Positions 1-7,310 of a DNA stretch of 18,042 nucleotides are shown piece after piece (position 1 is the stretch's first letter; every line of letters begins with the position of its first letter). The DNA lies in assembly GCA_024280585.1 (NCBI GenBank), contig JAJRPW010000122.1, positions 1 through 18,042 of the forward strand. The letters are read 5' to 3'. The notes beneath the pieces are model-generated. The model ran no database searches. It saw only the letters and a list, made by a program, of their open reading frames with translations, and was not told the DNA's origin. This DNA comes from Alphaproteobacteria bacterium (GTDB lineage: Bacteria; Pseudomonadota; Alphaproteobacteria; Rickettsiales; UBA6187). Position numbers and translations under genes: made by a program.

Positions 1-98
1 AGCACATTCGGCAAACGGATACCGCGCTCCTGCTGAGTTTGAGGCTATGCAAAATAATTCAAGGATTTTGAAAAAATCTGTCCTCTAAACTGTTGACA
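1..98 (+). mobile_element. 3' end of an IS3-family insertion sequence (transposase OrfB tail plus right terminal repeat)
   Basis: The frame starting at base 2 encodes about 28 residues beginning AHSANGYRAPAEFE and stopping at 86-88. This resembles the conserved C-terminal tail of IS3-family OrfB integrases (RRHSxxGYxSPAEFE type). Ten bases after the stop comes TGTTGACA, ending at 98, which fits an IS3-type right end (such elements end in CA). The same block, with the same tail and same end, recurs at 13384-13472, and similarity stops at the CA. The window begins inside the element, so a full copy may lie to the left. The family assignment rests on the short tail only. Confidence 0.6.
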
Positions 99-258
99 CG
101 CCAGTTATGTATAGCAATGAAGAAATCTTTTGTTGGAGTGCTTCGCTATTTATCGTGGTTTTTTATTTTCAACTGTCCCGCCAGTGTCCCATTAGGCAAA
201 AATGCTCCGTTTGGCAATTTATTGCTACGTGTAAACCGCTGATTTTATTGGGAAAAAA

Positions 259-304
259 TGGTTGCGGGGATAGGATTTGAACCTATGACCTTCAGGTTAT
301 GAGC
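259..304 (-). repeat. tRNA-fMet 3' half; probable attL of the integrated element
   Basis: These 46 bases match the 3' half of the intact tRNA-fMet at 12724-12769 with three differences, from the encoded CCA end to the anticodon loop. Similarity stops right after GTTATGAGC (296-304). Two of the differences are a paired change in the T stem (G:C to A:U), so the stem still forms. The missing 5' half is found at 13092-13131. Joining the two at the shared 9-base core gives a 77-nt tRNA-fMet, which is what a split attB should do. Alone, this half cannot be a functional tRNA. Confidence 0.85.
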
Positions 305-408
305 ATGTAGCGCAGAACCCTAACAACCGCATTTGCAAGTGATTTTGTTGTGGTAAAACAAAGGCTTGCAAAGCCATAAAATTTATCAAAAACTCCTGCA
401 AAAGGTGT

Positions 409-475
409 TAGCCAGCAAATAGCCAGCAACTTGCTCGGTATTGTATAGCATTATTCGGTATTATCCAGTAGTAAA
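409..475 (+). repeat. attP arm-like direct repeat, left copy
   Basis: This 67-base stretch aligns without gaps to 12918-12984, with 46 of 67 identical by my count. It contains short repeats of the type TATTCGGTATT. It begins 104 bases inside the left tRNA half, while the other copy ends 107 bases inside the right tRNA half. In the excised circle the two would flank the core almost symmetrically, as integrase arm-binding sites do. The arm-site role is inference; the repeat is seen. Confidence 0.55.
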
Positions 476-600
476 TAACAAAATGTCTGCAAGAAAAGGG
501 CATCTGAAATAGCGACCTTTGTCTCAGTATGCTATAAATCCATTTTGAATGGTGGCTACAGTTTCTCATTGCTTCAAGGTATACATAGTTTGAGTGTAGC

Positions 601-634
601 AACCAATAATTGCTATTGGTTAATAATTAATTAA
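601..634 (+). promoter_or_regulatory. Palindrome and CtrA-box-like site upstream of the porin-MCP operon
   Basis: AACCAATA / TATTGGTT form an 8-bp perfect inverted repeat around a 5-base centre at 601-621. Overlapping its right edge, TTAATAATTAATTAA at 620-634 matches the alphaproteobacterial CtrA consensus TTAA-N7-TTAA. A TATAAC -10-like hexamer is at 649-654. CtrA commonly controls motility and chemotaxis genes, which suits the downstream MCP, but such a motif arises easily by chance in AT-rich DNA. The remaining stretch from 99 to 600 holds the tRNA half and arm repeat described separately and no credible gene. Confidence 0.35.
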
Positions 635-689
635 TCTTTAGATGCTAATATAACCGTTTACTAAGTCCAACCAATCAAAGGTATTGATT

Positions 690-1910
690 ATGAATAAAAT
701 TGTTACATGTCTTTTATCTGGGGCTTTATTAGCTTCAACTGCTATAACAATGGCATATGCAGAAACGCCCTATGAAGGAAGCCTAACTGGCGATTGGAAA
801 GGACTTCGGTCAGATTTAAGCAATAAAGGTGTTGATATTGAGGCGGTCTATACGATAGATGGGATAAGTAATGTTGCCGGAGGGATTAGACGGCATGGTA
901 GAGTACTTGACAATATTGACGTAACAGCCGAATTTGATGGAGAGAAGCTTTATAATATCAAAGGTTCTACAGTTTTTCTTTATTTTCTTGCAAATAATGG
1001 TGGCCGACCAAATGCTGAGGATGTTGGTAGTTTTCAGGGCGTTGACAATATCGAAGTGGCAACCACCACAGCAAAACTCTATGAGGCATGGATTCAGCAA
1101 AAATTTATGGATGATGAAATATCCATACGTGCCGGATTATATGATTTGAATTCAGAATTTTACGTTACTGATTCAAGTGGATTATTTTTAAACTCTACAT
1201 TTGGAGTGGGAACAGAATTAGCACAAAGTGGTGCTACCGGACCATCTATATTTCCGACAACATCTTTAGGTATAAGAACGAAATGGCAACCTTCGGATAA
1301 GGGGTATTTCCAATTTGTGGTGTTAGATGGTGTTGCAGGAGACCCGAATAACCAACAAAGAACTCATTTTGAGTTTAATGATAACGATGGGTTATTAATT
1401 GCAGCAGAAGCTAGTTATAATTTTGATTTTGCCAGACTTGCCCTTGGAAGCTGGACTTATACAGATCACTTTGATGATTTGATCGAGGTTGATTCAGCCG
1501 GTACGGCCATTAAAAAACGCAACCATGGCGTATATGCAATGGCAGAAAAGAATATTACCGAAAATACCACAGCCTTTGCACGCTTAGGAGTGGCAGACAA
1601 AAATATCAATCAGGCTGATTATGCATGGTCGGTTGGTGCTACCATAAATGATATTATCCCTTCTCGCGCAGATAGCCAGTTAGGAATAGCCGCATCGGGC
1701 GCACATAACTCAAGCAAATATAAACGTTCACAAGTTACAGCCGGAACTCCTGCGGATTCTGCCGAAATAGGCTTTGAACTTACATATAGCGAGCAAATAT
1801 TGCCATGGCTAAGAGTGCAACCTGACGTGCAATATACTATAAACCCAGGAACTAACCCGGCACTGGAAGATTCATGGATGGTTGGTGTCAGGCTTGAGGT
1901 GAATTTTTAA
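690..1910 (+). CDS. OprB-family carbohydrate-selective porin
   Basis: A 406-residue outer-membrane beta-barrel porin. The ATG at 690 follows AAAGG (677-681) at good spacing; an in-frame TTG six bases earlier has no better site. Residues 1-24 are a signal peptide (MNKI basic start, hydrophobic core, AYA cleavage site). The mature N-terminus carries the OprB-like block around GDWKGLRSDLSNKGVDIE, followed by barrel-like alternation, and the protein ends in VNF, the terminal aromatic expected for outer-membrane insertion. Family members let sugars and other small solutes diffuse across the outer membrane; the substrate cannot be read from the sequence. The MCP gene starts 20 bases after the stop, so the two are probably one operon. 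It lies just inside the left boundary of the integrated element, so it is likely cargo. Confidence 0.85.
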   Translation: MNKIVTCLLSGALLASTAITMAYAETPYEGSLTGDWKGLRSDLSNKGVDIEAVYTIDGISNVAGGIRRHGRVLDNIDVTAEFDGEKLYNIKGSTVFLYFLANNGGRPNAEDVGSFQGVDNIEVATTTAKLYEAWIQQKFMDDEISIRAGLYDLNSEFYVTDSSGLFLNSTFGVGTELAQSGATGPSIFPTTSLGIRTKWQPSDKGYFQFVVLDGVAGDPNNQQRTHFEFNDNDGLLIAAEASYNFDFARLALGSWTYTDHFDDLIEVDSAGTAIKKRNHGVYAMAEKNITENTTAFARLGVADKNINQADYAWSVGATINDIIPSRADSQLGIAASGAHNSSKYKRSQVTAGTPADSAEIGFELTYSEQILPWLRVQPDVQYTINPGTNPALEDSWMVGVRLEVNF

Positions 1911-1929
1911 TAATATAAGGTAAGTGGTA

Positions 1930-3654
1930 ATGAAATTTAAACACAAGCTAGCAGCCGTTATGGCGATGCTCATTGTCTTATTGGTAGGCAATGCCCTTTT
2001 CTTTGTCTATGAGCTAAAAACGCAAGAACCTTTATTAAAAGAATATAGCGAGATGGCTGATGAAGTTGCACATCAAGATATTGTTCTTTTGAAATTATCC
2101 AAAGATATTAAATTTAATGTTGTGCAGGTTCAGCAATGGTTAACAGATATTTCAGCTACAAGAGCATTGGATGGATTAAATGATGGCTTTGATGTAGCTA
2201 AAGAATATGCAGACAAATTTAACGAAGGAATCAAATCTGCCAGAAAAATTGCAACAGAAGCCAATTATCCAAAAATATTAGAATTAATCACACAGGCAGA
2301 AGAAGCCTTTCCGCCTTATTATGAAACCGGGCAGAAAATGGCGCGCGCTTATGTTGCCGAAGGTCCAGCCGGTGGAAATAAAATAATGTCTGAATTTGAT
2401 GCTGGCGCAGAAAACGTAAATGAATTTGTAGATAAGCTTGAAGCGATGATAGATAAATTATCTACGGAACGAATTGAAACTGTAGAAAAAAACCTACTAG
2501 AGCTAAAAGGTAATAATGATACTATTATTTCAATAATTTATTATTCGTCTGGTATAAGCATAATTATAGCAGCGATTGGAGCATTATATCTTTTAATGAT
2601 AACTATGCGTAATTTTACTAACCTAAACCTTGATATTAAAAACACCGCTGATAAAAAATATGATGAAGAATTAGGGCTTAATCCTGATGGTAAAGATGAA
2701 TTTGGCGATCTTGCAAGAAATATTGTAGATTTTAGAACTAACCTAAAGGAAGCTGACCGGCTAGCCTCCGAACAGGAGTTAATGAAAGGGCGTGCCGAAG
2801 AAGAAAAAAAGCAAATGATGCATGAACTTGCGGATAAATTTGACAAACAGGTTTCCGGAATGATTAATTCCGTTGCAGCCGCCGCTACCGAGTTAAGCCA
2901 AACGGCAGAATCCATGGGCGGGAATATTGGCGATGTTAATAGCAAAGCGCAAGATGCAGCTAAATCATCGCAAAAAACTGCACAAAATGTAAATACGGTT
3001 GCATCAGCGTCAGAAGAAATGGCAGCCTCCGTTAAGGAAATATCTAGCCAAGTAACCAAGTCTACAGAAGTAGTTAATGAAGCAGTACAAAAAGCTGATA
3101 ACGCTGGGGCTAGTGCAACATCTTTGGAAGAAGCTACAACAGAAATGGGTAGTGTAGTTTCTCTTATACGAGATATTGCCGAGCAAATAAATCTTCTGGC
3201 TCTTAATGCTACTATTGAAGCCGCAAGAGCCGGTGAGGCTGGAAAAGGATTCTCGGTTGTGGCCGCAGAAGTTAAAAACCTTGCAACTCAGACTACAAAA
3301 GCAACAGAGGATATTTCCAAACAAATTGAAGGTGTCCAAGCCGTTTCATCCGAAGTTTCAGAAACCTTAAACTCTATCAAAACATCTGTAGATAAGGTAA
3401 ACGAATATTCGAGCGGAATTTCAGCGGCGGTGGAAGAACAAAGTGCAACAACGAATGAAATAGCAAAAAATATGCAAATAGCATCTCAAGGTGTCCAAAA
3501 AGTCACCGAAAATGTTTCCTATATAACCGAATCAGCAGCACATGCAAAAGAATCATCACTGCAAATGCTGGATGCTTCGCAAATGCTATCCAAAGAGGCC
3601 GAGCAGTTGAGTTCGGCTGTTTCAATATTCTTGAGCGAGGTTAGGGAGGGATAA
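1930..3654 (+). CDS. Methyl-accepting chemotaxis protein
   Basis: A 574-residue transmembrane chemoreceptor. ATG 1930 is chosen because TAAGG (1916-1920) sits nine bases upstream; the in-frame GTG at 1924 is too close. A first membrane helix (about residues 7-27) and a second (about 202-225) enclose a roughly 175-residue helical periplasmic domain without PAS or Cache hallmarks. A HAMP-like linker follows, then the cytoplasmic coiled-coil signalling domain. The hairpin tip that contacts CheA/CheW is well preserved ([19 protein letters not shown], about residues 418-436). No C-terminal CheR-tethering pentapeptide is seen. It follows the porin closely, so it may sense something related to the porin's solute. 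The stop codon lies inside a terminator hairpin. Confidence 0.92.
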   Translation: MKFKHKLAAVMAMLIVLLVGNALFFVYELKTQEPLLKEYSEMADEVAHQDIVLLKLSKDIKFNVVQVQQWLTDISATRALDGLNDGFDVAKEYADKFNEGIKSARKIATEANYPKILELITQAEEAFPPYYETGQKMARAYVAEGPAGGNKIMSEFDAGAENVNEFVDKLEAMIDKLSTERIETVEKNLLELKGNNDTIISIIYYSSGISIIIAAIGALYLLMITMRNFTNLNLDIKNTADKKYDEELGLNPDGKDEFGDLARNIVDFRTNLKEADRLASEQELMKGRAEEEKKQMMHELADKFDKQVSGMINSVAAAATELSQTAESMGGNIGDVNSKAQDAAKSSQKTAQNVNTVASASEEMAASVKEISSQVTKSTEVVNEAVQKADNAGASATSLEEATTEMGSVVSLIRDIAEQINLLALNATIEAARAGEAGKGFSVVAAEVKNLATQTTKATEDISKQIEGVQAVSSEVSETLNSIKTSVDKVNEYSSGISAAVEEQSATTNEIAKNMQIASQGVQKVTENVSYITESAAHAKESSLQMLDASQMLSKEAEQLSSAVSIFLSEVREG

Positions 3655-3670
3655 TCCTTCCCTCAATTTT
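3643..3670 (+). terminator. Rho-independent terminator after the MCP gene
   Basis: AGGGAGGG pairs with CCTTCCCT (one G:U) around the loop ATAAT, followed by CAATTTT. The stop codon 3652-3654 is inside the hairpin loop and stem. The T run is short, so termination may be partial. Confidence 0.55.
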
Positions 3671-3745
3671 AGAATAATTTTCCTTGCCCCCCCTACAATA
3701 TATTACATTAATCGTCAAGCTATAATTTAAATTTATGGATGGGTT

Positions 3746-4141
3746 ATGTTATGTCTTTTAGTTGATGACGATGAAAATGCTATTATATGGTGTAGTGAAT
3801 GCCTTGAGAGTCTTGGTCTTGAAGTTTTGAGTGCTTGTAATGGAATTGAAGCCTTAAAAATATGGGAAGAAAAAAAACCGCCACTCATAGTGTTGGATTG
3901 GGTAATGCCTGAGATGGATGGTATAGAATTTCTGAAAGAACTTAAAATCAAAACCGCAAAGGATGGTGATACATTTCCCAGGGTGATTATGTCTTCTGCC
4001 CATAATGAGCAGGTTCATTTTAAAGAAGCTATGGATGCAGGAGCAAAAACTTACCTCTCCAAGCCTTATTCTGTAAGAGACTTAGAGGCAACAATAGGAC
4101 TTCTTGTTAAAATAGAGATAGACAAAAACAAGAAGCAATAG
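3746..4141 (+). CDS. Single-domain response regulator (CheY-like receiver)
   Basis: A 131-residue stand-alone receiver domain. Key residues are present: acidic cluster D7-D9, phospho-acceptor D51 in VLDWVMPEMDG, S83/S84 at the switch position (VIMSSA) and K106 in LSKPYS. There is no output domain, so it should act by protein-protein contact, as CheY or DivK-type regulators do. A perfect TATAAT is at 3721-3726, but I see no convincing -35 or strong Shine-Dalgarno before ATG 3746. It lies 91 bases after the MCP gene, beyond a terminator, so it may have its own promoter. A role in the same chemotactic signalling is inferred from position; no histidine kinase is in the window. Confidence 0.88.
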   Translation: MLCLLVDDDENAIIWCSECLESLGLEVLSACNGIEALKIWEEKKPPLIVLDWVMPEMDGIEFLKELKIKTAKDGDTFPRVIMSSAHNEQVHFKEAMDAGAKTYLSKPYSVRDLEATIGLLVKIEIDKNKKQ

Positions 4142-4186
4142 ATTGCCTTGTTATTCAACAGTCGTGTTTGTTCTTGCCTTGAAATA

Positions 4187-4282
4187 TTTTTATGTTAAAG
4201 CTCTAAGTTGAGATACGCAGGAGGCCGCACAACCGCAATGTTTGATATTACGGTTTATGCTGCTTTAAATTTAACATAAAAA
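4187..4282. other. Long inverted-repeat (stem-loop) leader before the 118-residue gene
   Basis: TTTTTATGTTAAA (4187-4199) and its exact reverse complement (4270-4282) form a 13-bp stem. Within it ACCGCAAT / ATTACGGT gives an 8-position inner stem with one mismatch. The block ends four bases before the Shine-Dalgarno (AAGGGGAAG) of the gene at 4299. It could be a structured 5' leader, a small RNA or a MITE-like insertion; nothing in the sequence decides this. Confidence 0.5.
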
Positions 4283-4298
4283 CGCAAGGGGAAGACAC

Positions 4299-4655
4299 AT
4301 GTACGATGGGCTTATGGATAATTTTTGTCTTTTTAACAAGACTTTTGGCAAACTGGAAATTGCAGAATCAGATCATTATACAAAATTGATTCACCTGGAA
4401 CAAATAAGGCTGTTTCAGGAAAGACTTGAGGAAAATAACATATCCTTAAAAAACATACCTATTGACCTGCTAATGCCAAAAGAGATGGATGTAAGGCTAT
4501 CGGTTTTGTATGCGCATAGGAAGTTAAGCAGGCAAATGAAACGAGCAAAAGATGCTTTGCCTTGGTCAAATAGTCATCATGAATATGATGAGCATGATGA
4601 TGACAAAAATGATCTTGTCGAGGTCGGTGTAAAAGCAGTCAAATGCAAGAAATAA
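4299..4655 (+). CDS. Hypothetical protein, 118 residues, with acidic/His-rich tail
   Basis: I do not recognise this protein. The ATG has a strong Shine-Dalgarno (AAGGGGAAG) five bases upstream, and the gene has coding character throughout. The first two-thirds look helical and charged. Near residues 91-105 comes a His/Asp/Glu-rich stretch (HHEYDEHDDDKND) that could bind metal, followed by a short basic end KCKK. There is no signal peptide or membrane segment, so it is probably cytoplasmic. It is the last plus-strand gene before the converging phage block, only nine bases from the end of the M15 peptidase gene. The unusual inverted-repeat leader directly upstream suggests RNA-level control, which is inference. 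Confidence 0.6.
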   Translation: MYDGLMDNFCLFNKTFGKLEIAESDHYTKLIHLEQIRLFQERLEENNISLKNIPIDLLMPKEMDVRLSVLYAHRKLSRQMKRAKDALPWSNSHHEYDEHDDDKNDLVEVGVKAVKCKK

Positions 4656-4664
4656 TCCCAGCAT

Positions 4665-5060
4665 TTAATAGGTAAAAACAGTTTGTACTAATTCTGTGTA
4701 GTCACTGCGCCTGTCAAGATGTAGAAAGTCACGGTGTATGCCAATGCTCCAACCTGATTGCCACGCAAGGGAAATCAGATCACCTTTCGTGGATCCATTG
4801 ACCATTTTTATATCCACCGCACAACAACCGCCTGTGGGGTGTGAAGGAAGGTCATATACATGCAGTGATCTGTAATGACCGCCTATTTTTCTATTGTATT
4901 CCTTCGATCTGCAAGCAGACGTCACAAGCATTTGTCTGTTAAACTCCTTGCGCAAATCAACCAGCCTGTCAGCAAATCCTTGTGCTAAAATTATTTTACT
5001 GGTGGCCGGACACGCCAGCTCACCATATGTGAAATGAGAAATATAATATTTGTCATTCAT
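4665..5060 (-). CDS. Peptidase M15-type D,D-carboxypeptidase / phage endolysin
   Basis: A 131-residue zinc peptidase of the M15A (Peptidase_M15_3) type found as endolysin or tail-associated wall hydrolase in phages; it would cut peptide cross-links in peptidoglycan. Visible motifs are TSACRSKEYNRKIGG (about 47-61), SLH (H67), AVDIK (D83) and FLHLDRR (H114), matching the expected His/Asp/His zinc ligands. The H67-D83 spacing looks longer than usual, with an insert containing SHPTGGCC. The start overlaps the end of the preceding gene as TGATATG, so translation is probably coupled. It is the last gene of the minus-strand phage block and has no signal peptide, so export would depend on a holin. 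Confidence 0.75.
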   Translation of the reverse strand: MNDKYYISHFTYGELACPATSKIILAQGFADRLVDLRKEFNRQMLVTSACRSKEYNRKIGGHYRSLHVYDLPSHPTGGCCAVDIKMVNGSTKGDLISLAWQSGWSIGIHRDFLHLDRRSDYTELVQTVFTY

Positions 5061-5061
5061 A

Positions 5062-5367
5062 TCAACCGCCCCCTTGTATTTTTGAAAGTATTTTTACCCC
5101 TTCCCAAACTGCCACCGCACCACCGCCAATGACTATGGAAATCAACGCTTTATTGACGTTTTTTCGTGACTCTTCACCGCGTTTTCGCAAAGTCCGTAAA
5201 TAGTGAAAATCTTTTTGAACTTCCTGTTGATTTTCCACGTCTGCACCAAATGCTTTCAGCGCGCGAATCACACCTTTTTCAATAGCTTTTTCAAGGTGTG
5301 ATTCCAACCCTTTTGACACTTCTTCTTGCAGAATTGCCCGAATACGTTTTTCGCGGATACCAAACAT
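5062..5367 (-). CDS. Holin-like small membrane protein of the phage lysis module
   Basis: A 101-residue protein. ATG at 5367 is preferred over the GTG at 5373 because GAGG sits five bases before the ATG. The N-terminal 65 residues are charged and helical; one membrane segment lies near the C-terminus (ALISIVIGGGAVAVWEGV, about 76-93), followed by a short tail. Similar short one-helix proteins lie next to endolysins in alphaproteobacterial prophages, and its place between two wall-active enzymes fits a holin or an accessory membrane protein. I see only one helix, so a classical two- or three-helix holin is not supported. The function is inferred mainly from context. Confidence 0.5.
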   Translation of the reverse strand: MFGIREKRIRAILQEEVSKGLESHLEKAIEKGVIRALKAFGADVENQQEVQKDFHYLRTLRKRGEESRKNVNKALISIVIGGGAVAVWEGVKILSKIQGGG

Positions 5368-5375
5368 AAGCACCT

Positions 5376-5984
5376 CTATTCTTTGATTTGGTGTTGCTCA
5401 ATAAAAGGTAACTTCATAATGTCGGCAGGGGTCATTTCGCTAGCGTTAAAATCCTGATCTAACAATCCCGCTTGTTGCCATGCACGCGCCACCAGCTCCG
5501 AACAAAACAGGCTGTTAAAATCAGGCTCGTTTTCAATGCCAGGTATCCAGTCGAATAAATCCGCACCCGCACCGATAGCCTGTACGCTGTCATATGGTGT
5601 GCGTTCATCATGTTTTTTGCGCACCCAACTTTCCATATTACGCAAGCCGTCAGGAGTGATTTCTTGTGTCACACGCCCCCACCAAGCAGCACCGTTATAG
5701 CTTTGTAAACGCTTGGACAGCCATTGCATTTGCACACCTTTTATGAGCTCCCCTGTTTTTGCATCGGCTACGTTATTTAGTGTTGTGGACTCAATTATAA
5801 GCATATTCACACCACCAAACGCACCACCTAAATCAGCACCGAGCACCAACGCCACATGACTGTATGGTGATCCAGTTTTCCATTTGATTATTTCAGAAAC
5901 ACGCCCTTTGCCGGAAAATGCTATTACATCACCCGTTTTCATTTGCGGTCTGAATTCTTGGTATAATTCTTGTTTTTCTTGCAT
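5376..5984 (-). CDS. YiiX-like permuted papain-fold (NlpC/P60-type) hydrolase
   Basis: A 202-residue cysteine hydrolase of the circularly permuted NlpC/P60 group (YiiX/YaeF-like). The N-terminal block MKTGDVIAFSGKG is typical, with H43 in PYSHVALV, E65 in IIEST and the nucleophile C161 in LFCSELV; in permuted members the His precedes the Cys, as here. Relatives act on amide bonds in cell-wall peptides or lipids. In a phage tail/lysis block it may be a tail-tip or virion-associated enzyme that helps DNA entry, or part of lysis. A strong GGGGAG precedes ATG 5984, and the gene starts four bases before the stop of the LamG-like gene. No signal peptide is visible. Confidence 0.72.
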   Translation of the reverse strand: MQEKQELYQEFRPQMKTGDVIAFSGKGRVSEIIKWKTGSPYSHVALVLGADLGGAFGGVNMLIIESTTLNNVADAKTGELIKGVQMQWLSKRLQSYNGAAWWGRVTQEITPDGLRNMESWVRKKHDERTPYDSVQAIGAGADLFDWIPGIENEPDFNSLFCSELVARAWQQAGLLDQDFNASEMTPADIMKLPFIEQHQIKE

Positions 5985-5987
5985 GGC

Positions 5988-6764
5988 TTAAACTCCCCAT
6001 TTTGTTGTGAAATAGTTAAGAATATTAGTGATATTGAGTGTAGATAATGAAGCATTAAACGCGATAATCTCGGCGATTTGACCATTAAGCGCGAAGGTGG
6101 TGGTTTCGTTGAAAGCTCCAATACTGGCCGCGTCTATATCAGGTTCATCAACCCCGCTTGTATTGGTTGCCTCGAAGCTCCCATCGTAGGCTATAGCCTG
6201 TGTAGTGCCGGAACGCCGCCCCATTACAACGCCATAAGTTGTATCTGTTACGCCAGTCTTGGTAACGCCTAAAGTTTGATTATTTCGACTTTGATAATAA
6301 ATTTCTCCGGCGGTTGCTTTATAACGTAAATCCAGCCTTGTTATACCAGCCTCAGCCAAACCAAAAATAAGTTGAAGGCTAGAATCATCATCAGTTTTAC
6401 AAACTGCAAAAATAGTGTTTGCACCATTGGCAAGGGAGTAAATGCTACTTGGCAACACAAGTACGTTGCTACCATTAAAATCTAATACGGCTTTGCTGTT
6501 CAACTGGTTATCTGTCCAGGTTGGCCGTAAAGTACCTGTAGCAGTGGCATGATTAGCATTTCCGCTTTTGTCGTTCCACTGGCTTACAAGGTTACTGCCA
6601 TTTTTTATAATGGTGCGTATATCTGCCGCATCCAGCCATAATTGACAATTATTAATATGGGTGGGATTTAGCGCAATACCCCCCTTATAAAACGGTCTTC
6701 TTGTTATAAAGCGAGCGCTATTTCCAGCGGGACTATATGCTATTTTTCTTGCGGGTGTAGCCAT
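5988..6764 (-). CDS. LamG/concanavalin A-like phage tail protein
   Basis: A 258-residue protein. After a basic N-terminus of about 30 residues comes the block LWLDAADIRTI with NGSNLVSQWNDKSGNANHA, then FNGSNVLVLP, and a beta-rich remainder ending in NGQIAEIIAFN. This pattern is common in LamG-like domains of phage tail or tail-fibre proteins, where it likely binds a surface ligand such as a glycan. AGTAGG precedes the ATG at 6764. It sits first among the large genes of the block, just upstream of the wall hydrolases. There is no collagen-like or trimerisation repeat, so calling it a receptor-binding fibre would go beyond the evidence. Confidence 0.65.
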   Translation of the reverse strand: MATPARKIAYSPAGNSARFITRRPFYKGGIALNPTHINNCQLWLDAADIRTIIKNGSNLVSQWNDKSGNANHATATGTLRPTWTDNQLNSKAVLDFNGSNVLVLPSSIYSLANGANTIFAVCKTDDDSSLQLIFGLAEAGITRLDLRYKATAGEIYYQSRNNQTLGVTKTGVTDTTYGVVMGRRSGTTQAIAYDGSFEATNTSGVDEPDIDAASIGAFNETTTFALNGQIAEIIAFNASLSTLNITNILNYFTTKWGV

Positions 6765-6771
6765 AATATAC

Positions 6772-7044
6772 CTACTTTTTAGCGAATAAATTTACATCTG
6801 TTGCGCCTCCGGCACTGCTAACATTGCCGCGTAACCAACAAGGGGTTAACTCAATATTTATCGGCTGCGTTTTTTCTGTAAATGTGGTTTCAGGAATATC
6901 AAACCATTCCACATTGTCAGGGCTTGATTGCAGTTTCACCGTTGCCGTGTTAAAAGTACCCCAGCAATAAGTGCTGATTAATCCACCTAAATGTTGTTGC
7001 GGTGTGCTTGAGCCATCGGCTGTGACGTTTTTTAGTAAAAACAT
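6772..7044 (-). CDS. Small phage structural-like protein, 90 residues
   Basis: A short beta-rich protein with no signal peptide or membrane segment. The central stretch VKLQSSPDNVEWFDIPE resembles small jelly-roll or decoration proteins seen among phage tail genes, but I cannot assign a family. TTTGGAGGAAATACC before the ATG at 7044 is the strongest ribosome binding site in the block, which suggests a high-copy product. Seven bases separate it from the LamG-like gene, so they are one transcription unit. Confidence 0.55.
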   Translation of the reverse strand: MFLLKNVTADGSSTPQQHLGGLISTYCWGTFNTATVKLQSSPDNVEWFDIPETTFTEKTQPINIELTPCWLRGNVSSAGGATDVNLFAKK

Positions 7045-7067
7045 GGTATTTCCTCCAAAGGTTAAAG

Positions 7068-7310
7068 TTATAATTCTGCTTGCAATCCGATCACGTCATC
7101 ACTGGTGATAAATACAGGCTCTTTGCCCGCACCTCCTGTGAAGCCATCAATGCGAATATATGCACCATCCACCGAATAAGACGTTCCAGCCCCAACGATT
7201 GTTGAGCTCGAACCTGTTTTTCCGCCAACACCTGTGTGATTGATTGCGGGGGATGTAGTTAATAAAGTTCCTGTCGGTACGGCTCGCATTTCCAGCGGTA
7301 TCCACCACAT
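7068..7310 (-). CDS. Small phage structural-like protein, probably 5'-truncated or newly started
   Basis: An 80-residue frame rich in Gly/Thr/Ser (GVGGKTGSSSTIVGAGTSYS), ending DDVIGLQAEL, with a beta-rich phage-structural look. It overlaps the cro-like frame (7147-7602) by about 160 bases in another phase. GAGG eight bases before ATG 7310 could serve as a ribosome binding site. An upstream in-frame TGA at 7320-7322 prevents any extension. The N-terminus (MWWIPLEM) looks unlike a natural start, so this may be the C-terminal part of a longer tail or head protein joined to the early region by a deletion. Confidence 0.45.
   Translation of the reverse strand: MWWIPLEMRAVPTGTLLTTSPAINHTGVGGKTGSSSTIVGAGTSYSVDGAYIRIDGFTGGAGKEPVFITSDDVIGLQAEL

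Noticed and set aside
408..602. Minus-strand 64-codon frame left of the porin gene
   Set aside because: It covers the arm-like repeat, has no ribosome binding site and reads as noise (Cys/His/Tyr-rich without domain).
2541..3059. 172-codon minus-strand frame
   Set aside because: It lies wholly inside the MCP gene and mirrors its repetitive Ala/Ser codons; a shadow frame.
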